Shown here: in pieces, positions 37,506 through 50,550 of the stretch | Layout: every line of letters starts with the position of its first letter | How positions within the stretch are numbered: position 1 is the first letter of the stretch | Assembly: GCF_011075055.1 (NCBI RefSeq) | Contig: NC_058138.1 | Location: 19,442,928 to 19,506,927, forward strand | From: Mangifera indica | Lineage: Eukaryota; Streptophyta; Magnoliopsida; Sapindales; Anacardiaceae | DNA: 64,000 nt | Reading direction: 5' to 3' | The notes under the pieces: generated by a model | What the model was told of the DNA's origin: nothing | Seen by the model: only the letters and a program-made list of their open reading frames with translations | Database searches by the model: none | Translations under genes and position numbers: made by a program

Positions 37506-38207
37506 GGCAAGAAGACTTATTTCCACCCAACATTTGGTGCAAAGAAAATTCACACCTACAAGGTTTCAAAAACTCAAACTCTCATTATTCCTAAACTTTT
37601 TTTAAGATTTTCAGTTAAATGTAAGTGTAAAACTGTTATTTTAATAACAATATTAAAAATATATAATTTTATTTTTTTATCTAGGTTTTAAAAATTAATA
37701 ATGTCATCCTTGCGAAAGTTTAAAAAATTAATATTTTACCCCTAAGGTTTGTTCCATCCAAACTATTCTCCAATCACAAACATAATGGAAATGCAACTAT
37801 AAATGTGTTTGTCATGTGACAAATTTGGACGACATACAACAATATGTTATGTTCATAGCTAAAGAACAGTGATCACGTCTTCATCTGAGATGTGAAAGGG
37901 AGTGTCAACAGATAAAAGGTTAGTTAAAAAATATCACCAAAGAAGAAAAAGAAGAAATGAAACCCTTAGAAAAAAGAGATAATTTTTTCAAACTTTTTTA
38001 TAGAAGAAATTATTAGTTTTTTAATTATAAAGAGAGAATGAGATAACATTTTAATTTTTTAATATTATTTATTAAATAATAATTTTATTTTTATAATTAA
38101 CAATAAATTTTAATAAAAATTAAATGAGAGGTAAATTTTTAAATTTTTAAAAACTTATTGTGTAAATTTTTTTGCACCAAATGTTGGGTGTGAATAATTC
38201 TTTTGGC
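37506..38207. mobile_element. Long-TIR element, copy D (about 0.7 kb)
   Basis: Left end GGCAAGAAGACTTATTTCC and reverse complement of right end GCCAAAAGAATTATTCACA; directly inside, CCCAACATTTGGTGCAAA is identical in both arms. It starts only about 16 bp after copy C ends. No clean 9-bp duplication. Confidence 0.65.
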
Positions 38208-38575
38208 GAATTATATCCTGTCTGAACCGAATTTTAATTTAAAAAGAGAACAAATCTACTCGAATCGTTACACCTAATTTAAACGTGGCACATGTGTACA
38301 GCGAGTATTTGATGTACTACATCTGAGAGTACAGTTATCTCCAACACTTTGAATTAGGCTATTAAGGGTCACGTCTCATTATTTAATTTCATTTATTTTT
38401 TTAAACACTTACTTTAAATATATACCACGACCTGCACTTCCCCCCAGTCCAGAACACAGTATCTTCTTCTCTTTCATAATTCTCCACTCTCGGCGCACGT
38501 TAGTCGGTTGCGCCGCTTTCACTCATTTCGGAACTGATTGTATAGTTTTACGTCATTATCTCGTCGTTAACGGGA
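38208..38575 (+). promoter_or_regulatory. AXS promoter and 5' UTR
   Basis: A TATA-like AAATATATA lies at 38416-38424, about 150 bp before the start codon, followed by a pyrimidine-rich leader (CTTCTTCTCTTTC near 38463). The left border is TIR element copy D, so the element lies only about 200 bp upstream of the TATA box. Confidence 0.5.
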
Positions 38576-41117
38576 ATGGCGACGGCAGCCGTGAGATTTG
38601 ATCTGGACGGGAGGCCTATAAAGCCGATGACTATATGCATGATTGGTGCCGGAGGTTTTATCGGCTCTCACCTATGCGAGAAGATTCTCTTCGAGACTCC
38701 TCACAAGATTCTGGCGCTCGATGTTTATAATGACAAGATCAAGCACTTGCTTGAGCTGGAGGCGACTGCTTGGACTGACCGGATCCAGTTCCATCGACTC
38801 AACATTAAGCACGATTCGCGTCTCGAAGGCCTCATCAAGATGTCAGATCTGGTAATCGGTTGTTTTGTCATCACTTAATTCTGTTATTGTTGTTTCTTGG
38901 ATATGTTCGTAATGTGGTGTCATTCTGGTAAATAATGCCGGGGGTTTTGGTGGTGCAGACGATTAATCTAGCTGCGATCTGTACGCCGGCTGATTACAAC
39001 ACGCGTCCTCTTGACACAATCTACAGTAACTTTATTGACGCGCTTCCTGTGGTACGCATTGCATGCATAATCAGTTGTTTTTCCTAGTTTAACGTAGTCG
39101 TTTTCGGTGGGTGAATTGAGTTGGTTTCTTATTTTATTGATGCTGATGTAAGGTCAAATACTGTTCGGAGAACAACAAGCGTCTGATTCACTTCTCAACT
39201 TGTGAAGTGTATGGGAAAACTATTGGAAGCTTTCTTCCCAAGGATAGCCCACTTCGTCAGGTAACACTTGCCTTCGAATTGAAGATCTGCTGATTTAACA
39301 TAAATGAATGTATCAAATTACGTTTAGGTTTGAGAGACCTGATCATAAACTATTGGGAATCTTTGACTTGTAATTTAGGTTTTGCTTCTTGGATTGCATG
39401 ATTTTCTGTCAGTTATGAACCATAGCACCTAGCCCGTATTTTGTCTTCTATTTGATCAGTTGAAGTGTTCAAGTACTGGATTCTGTGATATCCCCTAAAT
39501 TCATTAATTACTAGATTTAATATTCCTAGCCAAAGTACCCAATTCTGATGAGGGTTTCTAGGCATTTGAAAGAGAAACTACCAACTCGCTTCCTTGTTTT
39601 TTATGAGTGAACTGAATAGTTTATCATTTGTCTGCAATGCTTTACATGATGTTTACGTATGGTTGTATATACCTTGTTAATGTGGATAAGGGATCAGTTT
39701 CCTTTAAAATATTGTTCAACCTTGCTAGCTGTAGCATAGAACTTTGGTGTTTTGTCTGCACTCATCTTTCCTGTTGCAAGGTAAACATGTGTAAACAAGA
39801 GTGTACACTGCTTTCAGTTTGTTTATTTGATTATACCGGTATTTCTTTGCTTCAAATCAACTAGTTTGATTTCCTCTTGCAATTAAGCATTTAAGTTAGT
39901 TTTTGATAAGATAACCTTTGTTGGCCCGAATGTAAGTTTTAAATACTGACTGATCTAGATGCTATGTTTGATGATAGGATCCTGCCTACTATGTCCTTAA
40001 GGAAGATGCCTCCCCCTGCATTTTTGGCTCCATTGAGAAGCAGCGGTGGTCATATGCATGTGCAAAACAATTGATTGAGAGGCTCATTTATGGTGAGAAT
40101 CCTACCATGTTTTTTTCCAGCTGATTGATATGGTGACATATTTTTACTCATTTTCCTATTGACTACAGCTGAGGGTGCTGAGAACGGTCTAGAATTTACC
40201 ATTGTAAGACCTTTTAACTGGATTGGACCCAGGATGGATTTCATACCTGGCATTGATGGTCCAAGTGAGGGTGTTCCTAGGGTTCTGGCGTGCTTTAGTA
40301 ATGTCAGTTCAAGATATCAGCAAATCACTGTTTTTGTTTTTGCGGAGCTTTGGAGGATTGTACTCATACTGTTGATTTTGTCTCTTGTCTTAGAATCTCC
40401 TGCGCCGGCAGCCACTTAAGCTTGTGGATGGTGGCCAATCTCAGAGAACTTTTGTTTATATAAAGGATGCTATTGAAGCTGTTCTGTTGATGATTGTATG
40501 TTTTTAGTGTTGCTTCATTTGTTTGTCTTTCACATATGGCATATAAGATGAGTAGTTAAGTAGTTTTGTCTCATGTTGTAGGAAAATCCAGCGAGGGCTA
40601 ACAGTCAGATTTTCAATGTGGGCAATCCCCACAATGAAGTAACAGTTCGACAGCTTGCTGAGATGATGACTGAGGTGAAGGATTTTATTTTACATAACAT
40701 TTCTATTTTCCAACTGTTGTGTGTTACCCATTCAGAAGAACCAGTGGAGTTCATTCTTTGTGTGCTTTATAGGTCTACTCAAAGGTGAGTGGAGAACCTC
40801 CTCTGGAGGAGCCAACCATTGATGTCAGCTCCAAAGAATTTTATGGTGAGGGATATGATGATAGTGACAAGAGGATTCCGGACATGACAATAATAAATAG
40901 ACAACTCGGTATTGTCTTTTTCCTAGAGTGCTTTTAAGATCTGCGTATTTCCTCCTTGTGGAAGGGCTAAGATCTTTATTATATGTATTTTTTATCTGCA
41001 GGTTGGAACCCAAAGACATCACTTTGGGACTTGCTGGAATCAACCCTCACCTACCAGCACAGGACATACGCTGAGGCCATTAAGCAGGCCATATCAAAAC
41101 CAGTTACATCCAGCTAA
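38576..41117 (+). CDS. AXS: UDP-D-apiose/UDP-D-xylose synthase
   Basis: Nine exons: 38576-38851, 38959-39051, 39153-39260, 39978-40092, 40169-40302, 40394-40495, 40582-40674, 40773-40908 and 41002-41117, coding for 390 aa (Arabidopsis AXS1/2 are 389). Extended short-chain dehydrogenase fold: NAD-binding GAGGFIG at residues 24-30 and the Tyr185/Lys189 pair in WSYACAK. Cys100 (AAICTPADYN) and Cys140-Glu141 (HFSTCEVYG), residues implicated in the ring-contraction chemistry, are present, as is Arg182. The enzyme decarboxylates UDP-glucuronate to UDP-apiose and UDP-xylose in the cytosol, feeding rhamnogalacturonan II and apiogalacturonan side chains of pectin. All introns are GT-AG. I cannot tell AXS1 from AXS2. 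Confidence 0.97.
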
Positions 41118-42962
41118 GTGTTGTGATACATAATGTAAGGAGGATTTTCATTAGGAGTGCTTGTGGCAAATGTTTAATTTCTTTTTTGAGCAAGTCTTAA
41201 ATATATTTGAATGGTTGATTCAAATATACGCTACATTTTTTTTGTCTTTGTCTTAATATCTGTAGTAAATAGCTCATTGTAGCTCAGGAAGCTGTGTTTT
41301 GAATATCCATGTTCAGATCAGAAGACAATTAGATTCAAATAGAAATTAAACCATGTTAATGTAATATGAATACCTTGTTTAAGGGGCAATTATAGGAGGA
41401 AAGGTGCTTTTGCTTTTTTGCGCTTGGCCTTTCCCCTTATCATTGTCTCACCTAGGGTGTGCCAAATTATTTAATTTGTTTTACCCTCTGGAGTTCATAA
41501 TACCTCAAAATTATCATTTATTATCTTCCATTTCAAAATTATTAACCATTGGAGGAGCACAGCTTGGTTGGCGTTGGTTAAGAAATAAAATACAATAAAA
41601 CTATGGATACCTAGTTTTGAGTATTTAAGTAGGTATTTAGATTATATATTATTATATGATTGAGTAATTTTGAATTAAAAATAAAATAATATTTGATCAT
41701 ATGAGGATACATCTAGGTACTCAAAATTGGGTGTACATAATTTATCAATACCATAAAGGGCCAACGATGAACACACTTAGTAATTCTTTGAGTTGGTGTT
41801 GCAATTTGTCTATTATCTTTGTGGTGTAGCAATTCGTTAACACCTTTATGCTGTGACCGCCAATGGCTTTGTCAATTCCGGTGCCAAAAATAAAGGCATT
41901 TTGCTGGTGCCCGCTGATGAGTTTTAGTTTTTCATGCTTTTGTGAAGTATAATGTTGTTTTGTCTGTGCCTCAGATCTACCTAATGAAATGGTTGGAGGC
42001 TTGGAAATCTGTAATTACTGGTTACTTGTTCATGTTCTTGGAGATGAGTACGTTTTTTAAACTGTGGTTGAAATGTAATTTTACCTATTATATTAATACA
42101 AAGGGAAGTGATCTTCAGAGGAAAATGGGCCATTTCATTGATTTTTCTAATGGTTAAAATATATATTAACTTGCGCGAGTTGTCTATTTGCTTATCTTCT
42201 TTTGTTGTTGATGTGAATTAGCATATTGTGGAAAATGGTACTAATGATCCATAAAGAGATGAAGCAACTGATTTATTGGGTATTATGAATCAGTTTGAGT
42301 TGTCTTCGTATTACAGCTTATGAGAAAGATTGTTGGTATTGCGCATGAGTTGTCACTAGTTTTACAACGGGAGGATCAATATATTTTGAATGCTATGAAT
42401 CTTCTTAAAGTTTCAAAAACGTCGAATACAAGTAATGAGAGATGAAGATTGGAAAACTTTCTTTGTTGAGATCAATACATGTTCTTAAAAGATCGACAAC
42501 ATATAACGTAATTGTTATGAATATATGTTTGTTAGTTGTTGATCTTTTTATTAAAGAAAAAAAAAACACTCAAATAACATTACTCAAAATGAGGATAATA
42601 TGTTGGATAAAACTAACTTCAAGGGGTTATTTAATTTGGGTCAAAATAAAATGTTTTTTTGATAATTTATGTATTATTACTAATGGTATGAGAGATAATG
42701 TGGAGTTAGATATTAAAAAATTATTAAAATAATTTTAATTTTAATTAGTATAATAAATAATATAAAAATTAGTTTAAAATAATTATATCTAAATATATGT
42801 AAATAAATAAATTTATTATTATTATTAATTAAATATAATAATTATTTATATTTAATAATTTTTTAAATACTTTATTTTTAAAATAATTTTTTAATTTTAA
42901 TAATAAATTAATTTGAACTCTCTCTGAAAATAGTCTCAAAGGAATGTATCGAAGTATATAGG
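41118..42962. other. AXS 3' flank and AT-rich spacer
   Basis: The AXS 3' UTR probably ends before about 41400. 42600-42920 is very AT-rich and may be MITE debris. No gene supported. Confidence 0.4.
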
Positions 42963-43251
42963 GCTGGATTCAAGCCGAATCGAGCTTGGTTGGGTTCACA
43001 TATAACTGAGTTTGAGTTCGAACTCGAGTTCGTGAAAGCCAAACTTAAACTCGGTTCGAATTCTGTTCGATTTGTTTTTCGTTATTAAAACGATATCATT
43101 TGAATACATATTAGTCAAAACGATGTCGTTTTGTATCAAAATTTTTAATTAAAAAATCTGACGAGTAACTCGAGCTCGGCTAGGATTGGCTTATTTCATA
43201 TTCGTTCGAATTGAATTCAAACAGATTCGATTCGAATTCAATCCTAGTAGT
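42963..43251. repeat. CGA-rich inverted-repeat element, about 290 bp
   Basis: The left end (GGCTGGATTCAAGCCGAATC) and the reverse complement of the right end (CTAGGATTGAATTCGAATCG) form an imperfect inverted repeat. The interior is rich in TCGAA/CTCGAG palindromes and contains AAAACGATGTCGTTTT. It stands out from the AT-rich surroundings. Probably a MITE; no secure target duplication. Confidence 0.45.
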
Positions 43252-45371
43252 ATCTTAGGAGATGCTAAATTACACGTATATAATTCCATTCCATTGTTTG
43301 ATGGAACCTCCCTCATAAATTAAATATATTATATCTGGGATGCTTCTATCAAAACTACAAAGGTGTATATTTTTATTAGAAATAGAAAGATGAGATTGAT
43401 CTTGAAATAAAATTTAAATTTTTACTTTCCTATTTAGTATTTTATTTTTTTATCACACAAATTTATCTTTAAAATTGGGTTTGGTTTATGATATATATAA
43501 AAATTATTTTGATAATTTATCTTTTATTAATAAAATTATTTTGTTTAATTGATTTTGATAATCTTCTATTTTAATTATTTAAATATTATTAGAGTAATTT
43601 TGATTTTATTATTATTATACGTTTATTTGTAACAAATGATATGAAGTATATTTTATAATAATTATATTTAAAAATATTCACTCTAATAAAATATAATAAT
43701 TATTTATATTATTTATTTTTATCAAATATAATAAAAATTTATACCTAATAATCTTTTAACAATTTTTTTTTGAAATAATACTCTAATTTTAATAATAAAA
43801 CATTACTTAACTCAAACACACCATTAAAGTTAACCATTCTCATCTTCACTCTCATTCGGCTTGGTATCTTATCATCAAAAGGCTCCAACTACTGGGAACT
43901 TCGTTGCTTCAGTGGCCTCTCGGGTTGTGTTGCCTTTTATAACCCACACAAATAACCCATTTAGTATAAGAGTTGAGTTGCTTTTATGATGAAAAATTAC
44001 CCAATCGGGGAAACAATAACACTTTATTTATAATTTTTTTATATAAATAATAATATTTTATTATATAATTAAATATTATTTTATTTTTAATTTTTAATTA
44101 TCTAATCATATAATAATATATCATTATTTATATAAAAAAATTATATATATAATATTACTATAGGAAAAACAAGTGTCAGGAGGTCGAGTTGTTCATGCCT
44201 TCTACTATTTCTCTTGGTCCATCACCACCTTTCCATTTTCATTCCAGCAAACACATTCTGACTTCTTACTTTTTCTCTGATAATATCACTCTGAATTGGT
44301 GTGTAGTGTAGCTAATAGATTAATCCTTTTATTATTTTTATACAAAATTCTAATCACTCTACCCTTTCCAATAAAACCTTATATAAATTTTATTATTAGA
44401 TATTTAAAATCAAATTAATAATCACAAATTATTCATATCAATTGTTGCTCCATTGCATTGCTGTTTGTTTCATAACTTTTTGAGTCCCACATCGATCTGA
44501 TGGAACAACTACAACCGACATCCTGTCTTCACCTGAAAATCCAACTATATAAAGTTATATGAAAACAATAAATTACATTTAAGAGCAATAAATTATATAT
44601 AAATAAAAACAAATCTAATCAAGAGATTGAAAGCTCCAAACTTCTTATTAAAAAATCAAACTTATATTCTAATACATTAAAAATAGAAATAAATTTTAGT
44701 TTTGTTAAAGATTATTGAATTGGCTTACCTTCAAAATTATCTCCGCAATAATCTCCGCTCGTGCCTTTATTGAATACTTCGTAAGCTTTTACGACTCTTA
44801 TCCTCATTATATACAATTTTACTAATGAATTATGACTTTCATATTTATCGATTATAATAACCATCATATCTTTTAATCACAAATTTCATTAACATAATTA
44901 AATGATTCGTGGATAAATGAATTTTTCAAACATAAATGATAGAAAAATATTGTTTCATTAAAATTTAGATGAGAAATAATTATTTTATTCAATTATTAAG
45001 TGCCAATTATTAAAGGAATAAATCCTACCGCAGAACAGCTCTCCTCTTATATTATTTAGAGCAACCAGCCTAGCAATTAGTACTATAAAAAAATCATAAC
45101 CTTATTTGGTTCAACAAATTAATTAATTTTTTTTGGTTGTGTTAATTATTTTCATTATCACCCACTCCACAATTATTTCTTTATATTATATGAAGAATAT
45201 TTACTTATTTATTTATTTATGTCCCTTTTATTAAAAAATATTAAAAAGTCTTGTGTTAGTTGGATTAGAAGTGACTTGACTTACCTAATTATTATTTATT
45301 AATAGTATTACTCAAAGGGAAATATTAGAGTATGATATTATTAAAAAATGGCTTACTAAAAATATGCTTCT

Positions 45372-45376
<5 letters not shown>
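43252..45376. other. AT-rich spacer with possible MITE
   Basis: A segment at about 43476-43822 starts TTGGGTTTGGTTTATG and ends CAAACACACCATTA; the ends are weakly inverted, suggesting another GTTTGG-type MITE. The rest, including 44020-45300, shows no gene. Confidence 0.35.

Positions 45377-45440
<64 letters not shown>
45377..45440. repeat. (TA)n microsatellite, 32 units
   Basis: Uninterrupted TA run of 64 bp. Confidence 0.97.
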
Positions 45441-45441
<1 letters not shown>

Positions 45442-46165
45442 GTTTTAATGAAGATTCTCAAATTTGTCAAGTGGGTCCTAACTTGCAAACTGGTTAGAGG
45501 CATTACAGGCCAGTGGAACCAGAATGCTTCAAGCTCCTCGTGTCTCTTGAAGCACCTCGTGTCTCTTGAAGCAAAAAACAATTCAAACACACGCGTTTTT
45601 GAATAATGATGATGACCATATTTTCCACAGCCAAGTCTTGGACTTTTTTATTCTTCGTCCTCATCTTTTATTTTCCTTTTTACATCAATCATTCTCCTTG
45701 TCTCTCTGCCGGCTTTTCTTCAAATCTTGTGTTTGTTTTTTTTTCTAACTCCATTCGTTTATGTTCTGTGTCGTGATCTGTGCATTCTTTATATTTTTTT
45801 ATACTTTTATTCATAATTTATGGTTCATGCCGTTTATGTTTTGTGGTTGATTGTGTTAAGCAACTAGTACACCACACGCTCACAGACATATACTACATAA
45901 ACTGACTAGCTGTAAAGTCTCCTTGTTACCTCACCAGCGTATTTTACTCTGTTGGAACTCTGGTTTGTGGTCTTTTTGTTCGGCGTCTATCTTTTTTCAG
46001 AGAGAAAATTATGGAAGTTAAAGTCTTTATGGGCAAGTGATAGTTTTTTTTGGTGGGGTTGAGAGGGAGAAGAGTATTATTATACTAACGTTAAATGGCA
46101 TTTTTATAGTGCCAAATTGAAGCTGGGTTCTTAATCCAATAGGGTCTATCTTCTTTCCTTGAGTT
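45441..46165 (+). promoter_or_regulatory. Promoter/5' UTR region of the NPH3-family gene
   Basis: Includes a small 19-bp tandem duplication of CCTCGTGTCTCTTGAAGCA at about 45536-45574. Transcription start cannot be placed; a long T/G-rich leader is likely before the ATG at 46166. Confidence 0.35.
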
Positions 46166-49100
46166 ATGGCCCCTGCAGGCAAGGTTTCTGAGTTCTATAG
46201 AGAAGGCAATGACTGGTAAGCTCCTTCTATCCTGTGCCATTTTCTTTTGAGGTTTTTTTTTTTTCTGTTTGCTTTTTTCATTGGTGGAGGACCATATCTT
46301 GGCTCAATTATTGTCTCTCAAGCTTTGATTCTAATTGCATATTAATGATTTAATTTTCCTCGTTTGATTCTCCTTTACTTAAAACCGATTGGTTGCAAAC
46401 TTGCATTTGTGCAGCGAAAAAATTGTAGAACATGAACTTAATTTCAGATGTTGCTGTATTTTTGTATATGATTTTTATAAAAGATATATAGAAGGTTTTT
46501 ATTTCATGATTATCTTCTGGGAATCTATAAGAAAAATAAAGAATATACTTGTTATTTTGTGTGGTGATTGTTTGATGAAATTGTTTTTGTCTAAAATGGT
46601 ATGGGAGTGATGGGTGTGTAATGTGACTTTTATGGCTGTGGCAGGTACTGCCGTGCAGGGTTGCCTAGTGATATAATTGTCATTGTGGAGGACATAAATT
46701 TCCATCTCCATAAGGTAATTTGTTTCTAGGCTAATAAAAGTGACTGGAGTCTGAGAACATGATTGGTTTATCAATCTGCTGGAATCGTCCTAAGAATGAG
46801 CTTTTATATTCTTGAGATTTCACTGTTTTCCTGCAATGTATGTTGGTCTTTATATTATGCGGCTTTTACAAACTTTTCAGTACTGTATACTTGATTTTGC
46901 TGAAACGACTCAAATGGAAGCAATCTATTTAAACCTAATATCTGAGTTCAGGTGGGATCTGATTAGATTCACACTAACATGATTCTTATCTGTTGAGCAT
47001 TTTGCATTTTTGTATCTGAGGTCACTTGAACTTTTCAGTTGACTTCAAGTTGACCTAAAATTAGTTACAAGTATTCTTTGTTTTTCGAATATAATTTCAT
47101 GATTGGTGAATACAAGAACAATGTTTAGTTGGTCCCCTAACACATATTCTTCTAAGCAACTGAATGGTTGTGGACAAATAATTGTGAGAATCCTAATGAA
47201 TCCTTGTTAAGATCATCATGGACTTGCCTTCAGTGAGAATCCTGGTAGACTCAGATTCAATCTCTGTGCAGCAATCCTATTTAAATAGACTCACTAATTT
47301 TCTTATACTTCCTGTTTTTCTTTTGATGAGGTCTCTCCCTAAGCAAGGAGTGTTGTTTCACATGACTTCTTTATCTTGAAGTTCTTTTAAACTTCATGAT
47401 TAGTGTTAAGTTAATTGGCATGGACCTTGTCATCTGTTGAAGTAAAAGCTATAAAGTGTCATACCTTTAAGAAACAATAGCAAATGAGATTGTATATCTA
47501 CTGTACTCTCTTTACTAATTCAAAATGGTTTCAGTATGGAATATATTATCATTGTTGTTATCTTCTACTTCAGAAGTAGTTACAACCATGCATGACTTTG
47601 CAGTTTCCGCTCATATCCAAATGTGGAACAATCGCCCGACTCTGTGAGGAATCTCAAAGCATCCACAAAAAAACCTTTGTCACCAAGCTTGATGAATTCC
47701 CTGGAGGCTCTGGCTCTTTTTTAATTGCTGCTAAGTTCTGCTATGGCATTAAGGTTGAAATGTCACCAAGAAACATAGTGATGGTGCACTGTGCAGGACA
47801 CTACCTGGAAATGACGGATGAGTATGGTGAAGGTAACTTAATTTCTAAGTCAGAGAGTTTCTTTCATAAGAATGTTCTTCAAAACTGGAAAGATTGCATA
47901 TTGGCTTTTCAAAGTTCTGAGCCTGTGTTGCCATGGGCTGAAAAACTCCATATTTTAAGAAAATGTTTGAATGCTCTGTCTATGATGGTTTGTACGGATC
48001 CTAGTTTGTTTGGTTGGCCTATGATGATGTATGGTAGCTTACAAAGCCCTGGTGGAAGTATTCTGTGGAATGGAATAAACACAGGGGCAAAAATTCGAAG
48101 CACCGAGTCCGACTGGTGGTTTGAGGACATCTCATATCTCAGTGTGGGTTTGTTTGAAAGACTTATAAAGACAATGGATGAAAGAGGTATCAAACCTGAA
48201 AATCTAGCAGGAGCCATAATGTACTATGCTCGAAAGTACCTGCCAGGTCTAGGCAGATGGCAGGGTGGACAAACTGGCAACACTAGAACGGTCACAAGTT
48301 TTAGCCTGATACCAGTTTCTGTTAATCAGGAAAATCAAAAGGTTTTGTTAGAGATCACTGAAAAGCTTCTTCCAGAAAAGAAGGGAAAATCCTTTTGCCG
48401 TTTCTTACTTGGACTTCTTCGTGTTGGATTGATATTGGGTGTCAATGAGACATGTACAAATTCTTTAGAGAGGAGAATAGGGATGCAACTGGAACTTGCA
48501 ACCCTAGATAGTCTTCTGATTCCTAGTTACTCAGATTCTGATACTTTGTACAATTATGACTGTGTTGAACGGATTGTCCATTATTTTATGTCCTCGGAAT
48601 CAACAATAGCAGCATTCTCTCCAGAATCATTGTATCAAGAAACATCTCCGTCATCTGCACCTTTAAGAAAAGTTGCAAAATTGATTGACAACTACATCGC
48701 AGAGGTTGCTTCTGATGTTAATTTGAAACCAAAAAAGATACGCTCTCTAGCAGTTGCCCTTCCAGACTCATCAAGACCTTTGCATGACGGGCTGTACAGA
48801 GCACTGGATATATACTTCAAGGTTTGATAATTTCAACTAACTGTTAAGCAAAGTTTGCTAATTTTGAAGGTTTAAGGATTTTATTTATCTACGCAGGCAC
48901 ACCCTTGGCTTTCAGAGAAAGACAAGGAAGAACTTTGCAATATCATTGACTACCAGAAACTCTCCATTGATGCATGTGCCCATGCTTCCCAAAATGAGAG
49001 GTTGCCACTTAGAATTGTTCTTCAAGTCCTGTTCTTTGAGCAGATACAGTTGAGAACTGCTCTAGCTGGTTGTCTACATGTCTTGGACACAGAAAGTGCC

Positions 49101-49466
49101 CCAGCAGGGCCGGTAACTGTCCCAACTGACATGGCAGGTCAGATTGTGCAGAGCGATGGGTGGGTGACAATTGTTCGAGAGAACCAGGTTTTGAAGGTGG
49201 ATATGGAAAGGATGAGATCTAGAGTTGTGGAACTTGAACAAGAATTTTGTAAAATAAGGACCGAGATGAAAAGGGTCACCAGATCACATAGTTCACTTAG
49301 TTCCCCGCGATTAGTTGCTAAGAAATTTGGGTGGAGACTTCTTCCACGATCTTCAGATGCTCAACCAGATACCATTGAAAGCACTGAACATACCCCTAGA
49401 GTATCAGTTGAATGGCCAATATCATCCCATCGTTCTAGACACCGGAGAAGTTTCTCTTTGTTTTGA
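46166..49466 (+). CDS. BTB/POZ NPH3-RPT2-like (NRL) protein, At3g44820-like
   Basis: Four exons, 46166-46215, 46645-46714, 47604-48821 and 48897-49466, coding for 635 aa; the 2-intron-then-large-exon layout is typical of NRL genes. The BTB domain covers about residues 25-125 (LPSDIIVIVEDINFHLHKFP, FCYG, HCAGHYLEMTDEYG). The NPH3 domain runs from DWWFEDISYLS (about 210) to IDYQKLSIDACAHASQNERL (about 475). A coiled coil follows (VLKVDMERMRSRVVELEQEF), ending in a basic RHRRSFSLF tail that resembles the C-terminal phosphoserine/14-3-3 site of NPH3 relatives. Such proteins act as plasma-membrane-associated adaptors, and substrate adaptors for CUL3 ligases, in phototropin and related signalling; the specific role here is unknown. 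The sequence agrees with my recollection of At3g44820. Confidence 0.95.
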
Positions 49467-50468
49467 GAGCAAACACAGGCAAACTTAATTCATCTTTGGG
49501 AAAATCTTTGCTGGGACAGACATAATTATCTTACATACACCCTTCCAATATGATCATGCTATATACACATTTATATGCCTTTTTATCTACTGGAACATCA
49601 CCATGACTATTGTTTTTCAATGAATGTATATATAGTAGGATCAATTGAACAGACGTATCGATAACCTGATATATCTGTCCCATCCAAGACTTTCTCCAGT
49701 TTTTGACGTTAAAGAGGCATCAACTGAACTCACGTTTGAGAGATCATCAAAGACTTGACCAGAAAGTTAGTCTAAGTTTGTTCTTAAATGTGTATGCTTC
49801 CTGTGACATACATAAAATTTCAACAAGAAGAAAGTATATTTTTCCCTTTTCTTTCTGTTATTTATTTGAGGGGCTTATACATGTACAGCTCTGTGAATCA
49901 CATTGTAAGTTGTAAAACATTGTGATGTAGTCAGAAAGTTCTTGTTGCATATGTTTTTTGAAGTCTGAACCATTAAGACACTACACATGCATTCTTGTGA
50001 AGTTAAGAAGATAGAAAATCAATGAACCTGGGTAAATTTTTTTATTTCTTCAATGCAAAGAGAATGAAACTGTGAAGTGCCTCAGTAGAATCTACAAAAG
50101 CACAATGTTTTAGACTGTTTGCTTGCTATATAACTCTTCCCTGCATGTATCATCATCCAATGAGGCTGTGTCCATTAATCATATGTGTATGACATGCGCT
50201 TCCACATTTGAAGATTCTACTTACAGAAGATGCAGAGAAGAATAGTTTGTTTGCTTGTGATGAAACTCTTTCATATAAATTGTCAATCAAATAAAAGAAT
50301 AAAATATTTAAGACATTATTAAAATATTACAGAATGATAATGGATTTTTGTGATTTAAAGTGTCTATTCATTTACCCTTTACCTACAAATGAAATTTATG
50401 TTCAATATGATTGTTCAAACCCCTTAAAAATACATATAACATAAGATGACAAAACCACTAGTGTCTGA
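49467..50468. other. 3' flank of the NPH3-family gene
   Basis: Likely 3' UTR up to about 50,000, possibly with a 3' UTR intron. Nothing else recognised. Confidence 0.45.
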
Positions 50469-50550
50469 GTCGCTTTGGCCGAGTGGTTAAGGCGTGTGCC
50501 TGCTAAGTACATGGGGTTTCCCCGCGAGAGTTCGAATCTCTCAGGCGACG
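50469..50550 (+). tRNA. tRNA-Ser (anticodon GCU)
   Basis: 82-nt class II tRNA. Acceptor stem GTCGCTT pairs with AGGCGAC (one G-U), with discriminator G at 50550. The D-arm holds GGCCGAGTGGTTAAGGC (the B1 region, A box). The anticodon loop is CTGCTAA with GCT, read as Ser AGC/AGU. The variable arm is long (ATGGGGTTTCCCC), as expected for Ser, and the T-arm is GAGAGTTCGAATCTCTC. A T-rich stretch follows at about 50557, suitable for Pol III termination. No intron and no encoded CCA. Confidence 0.97.
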
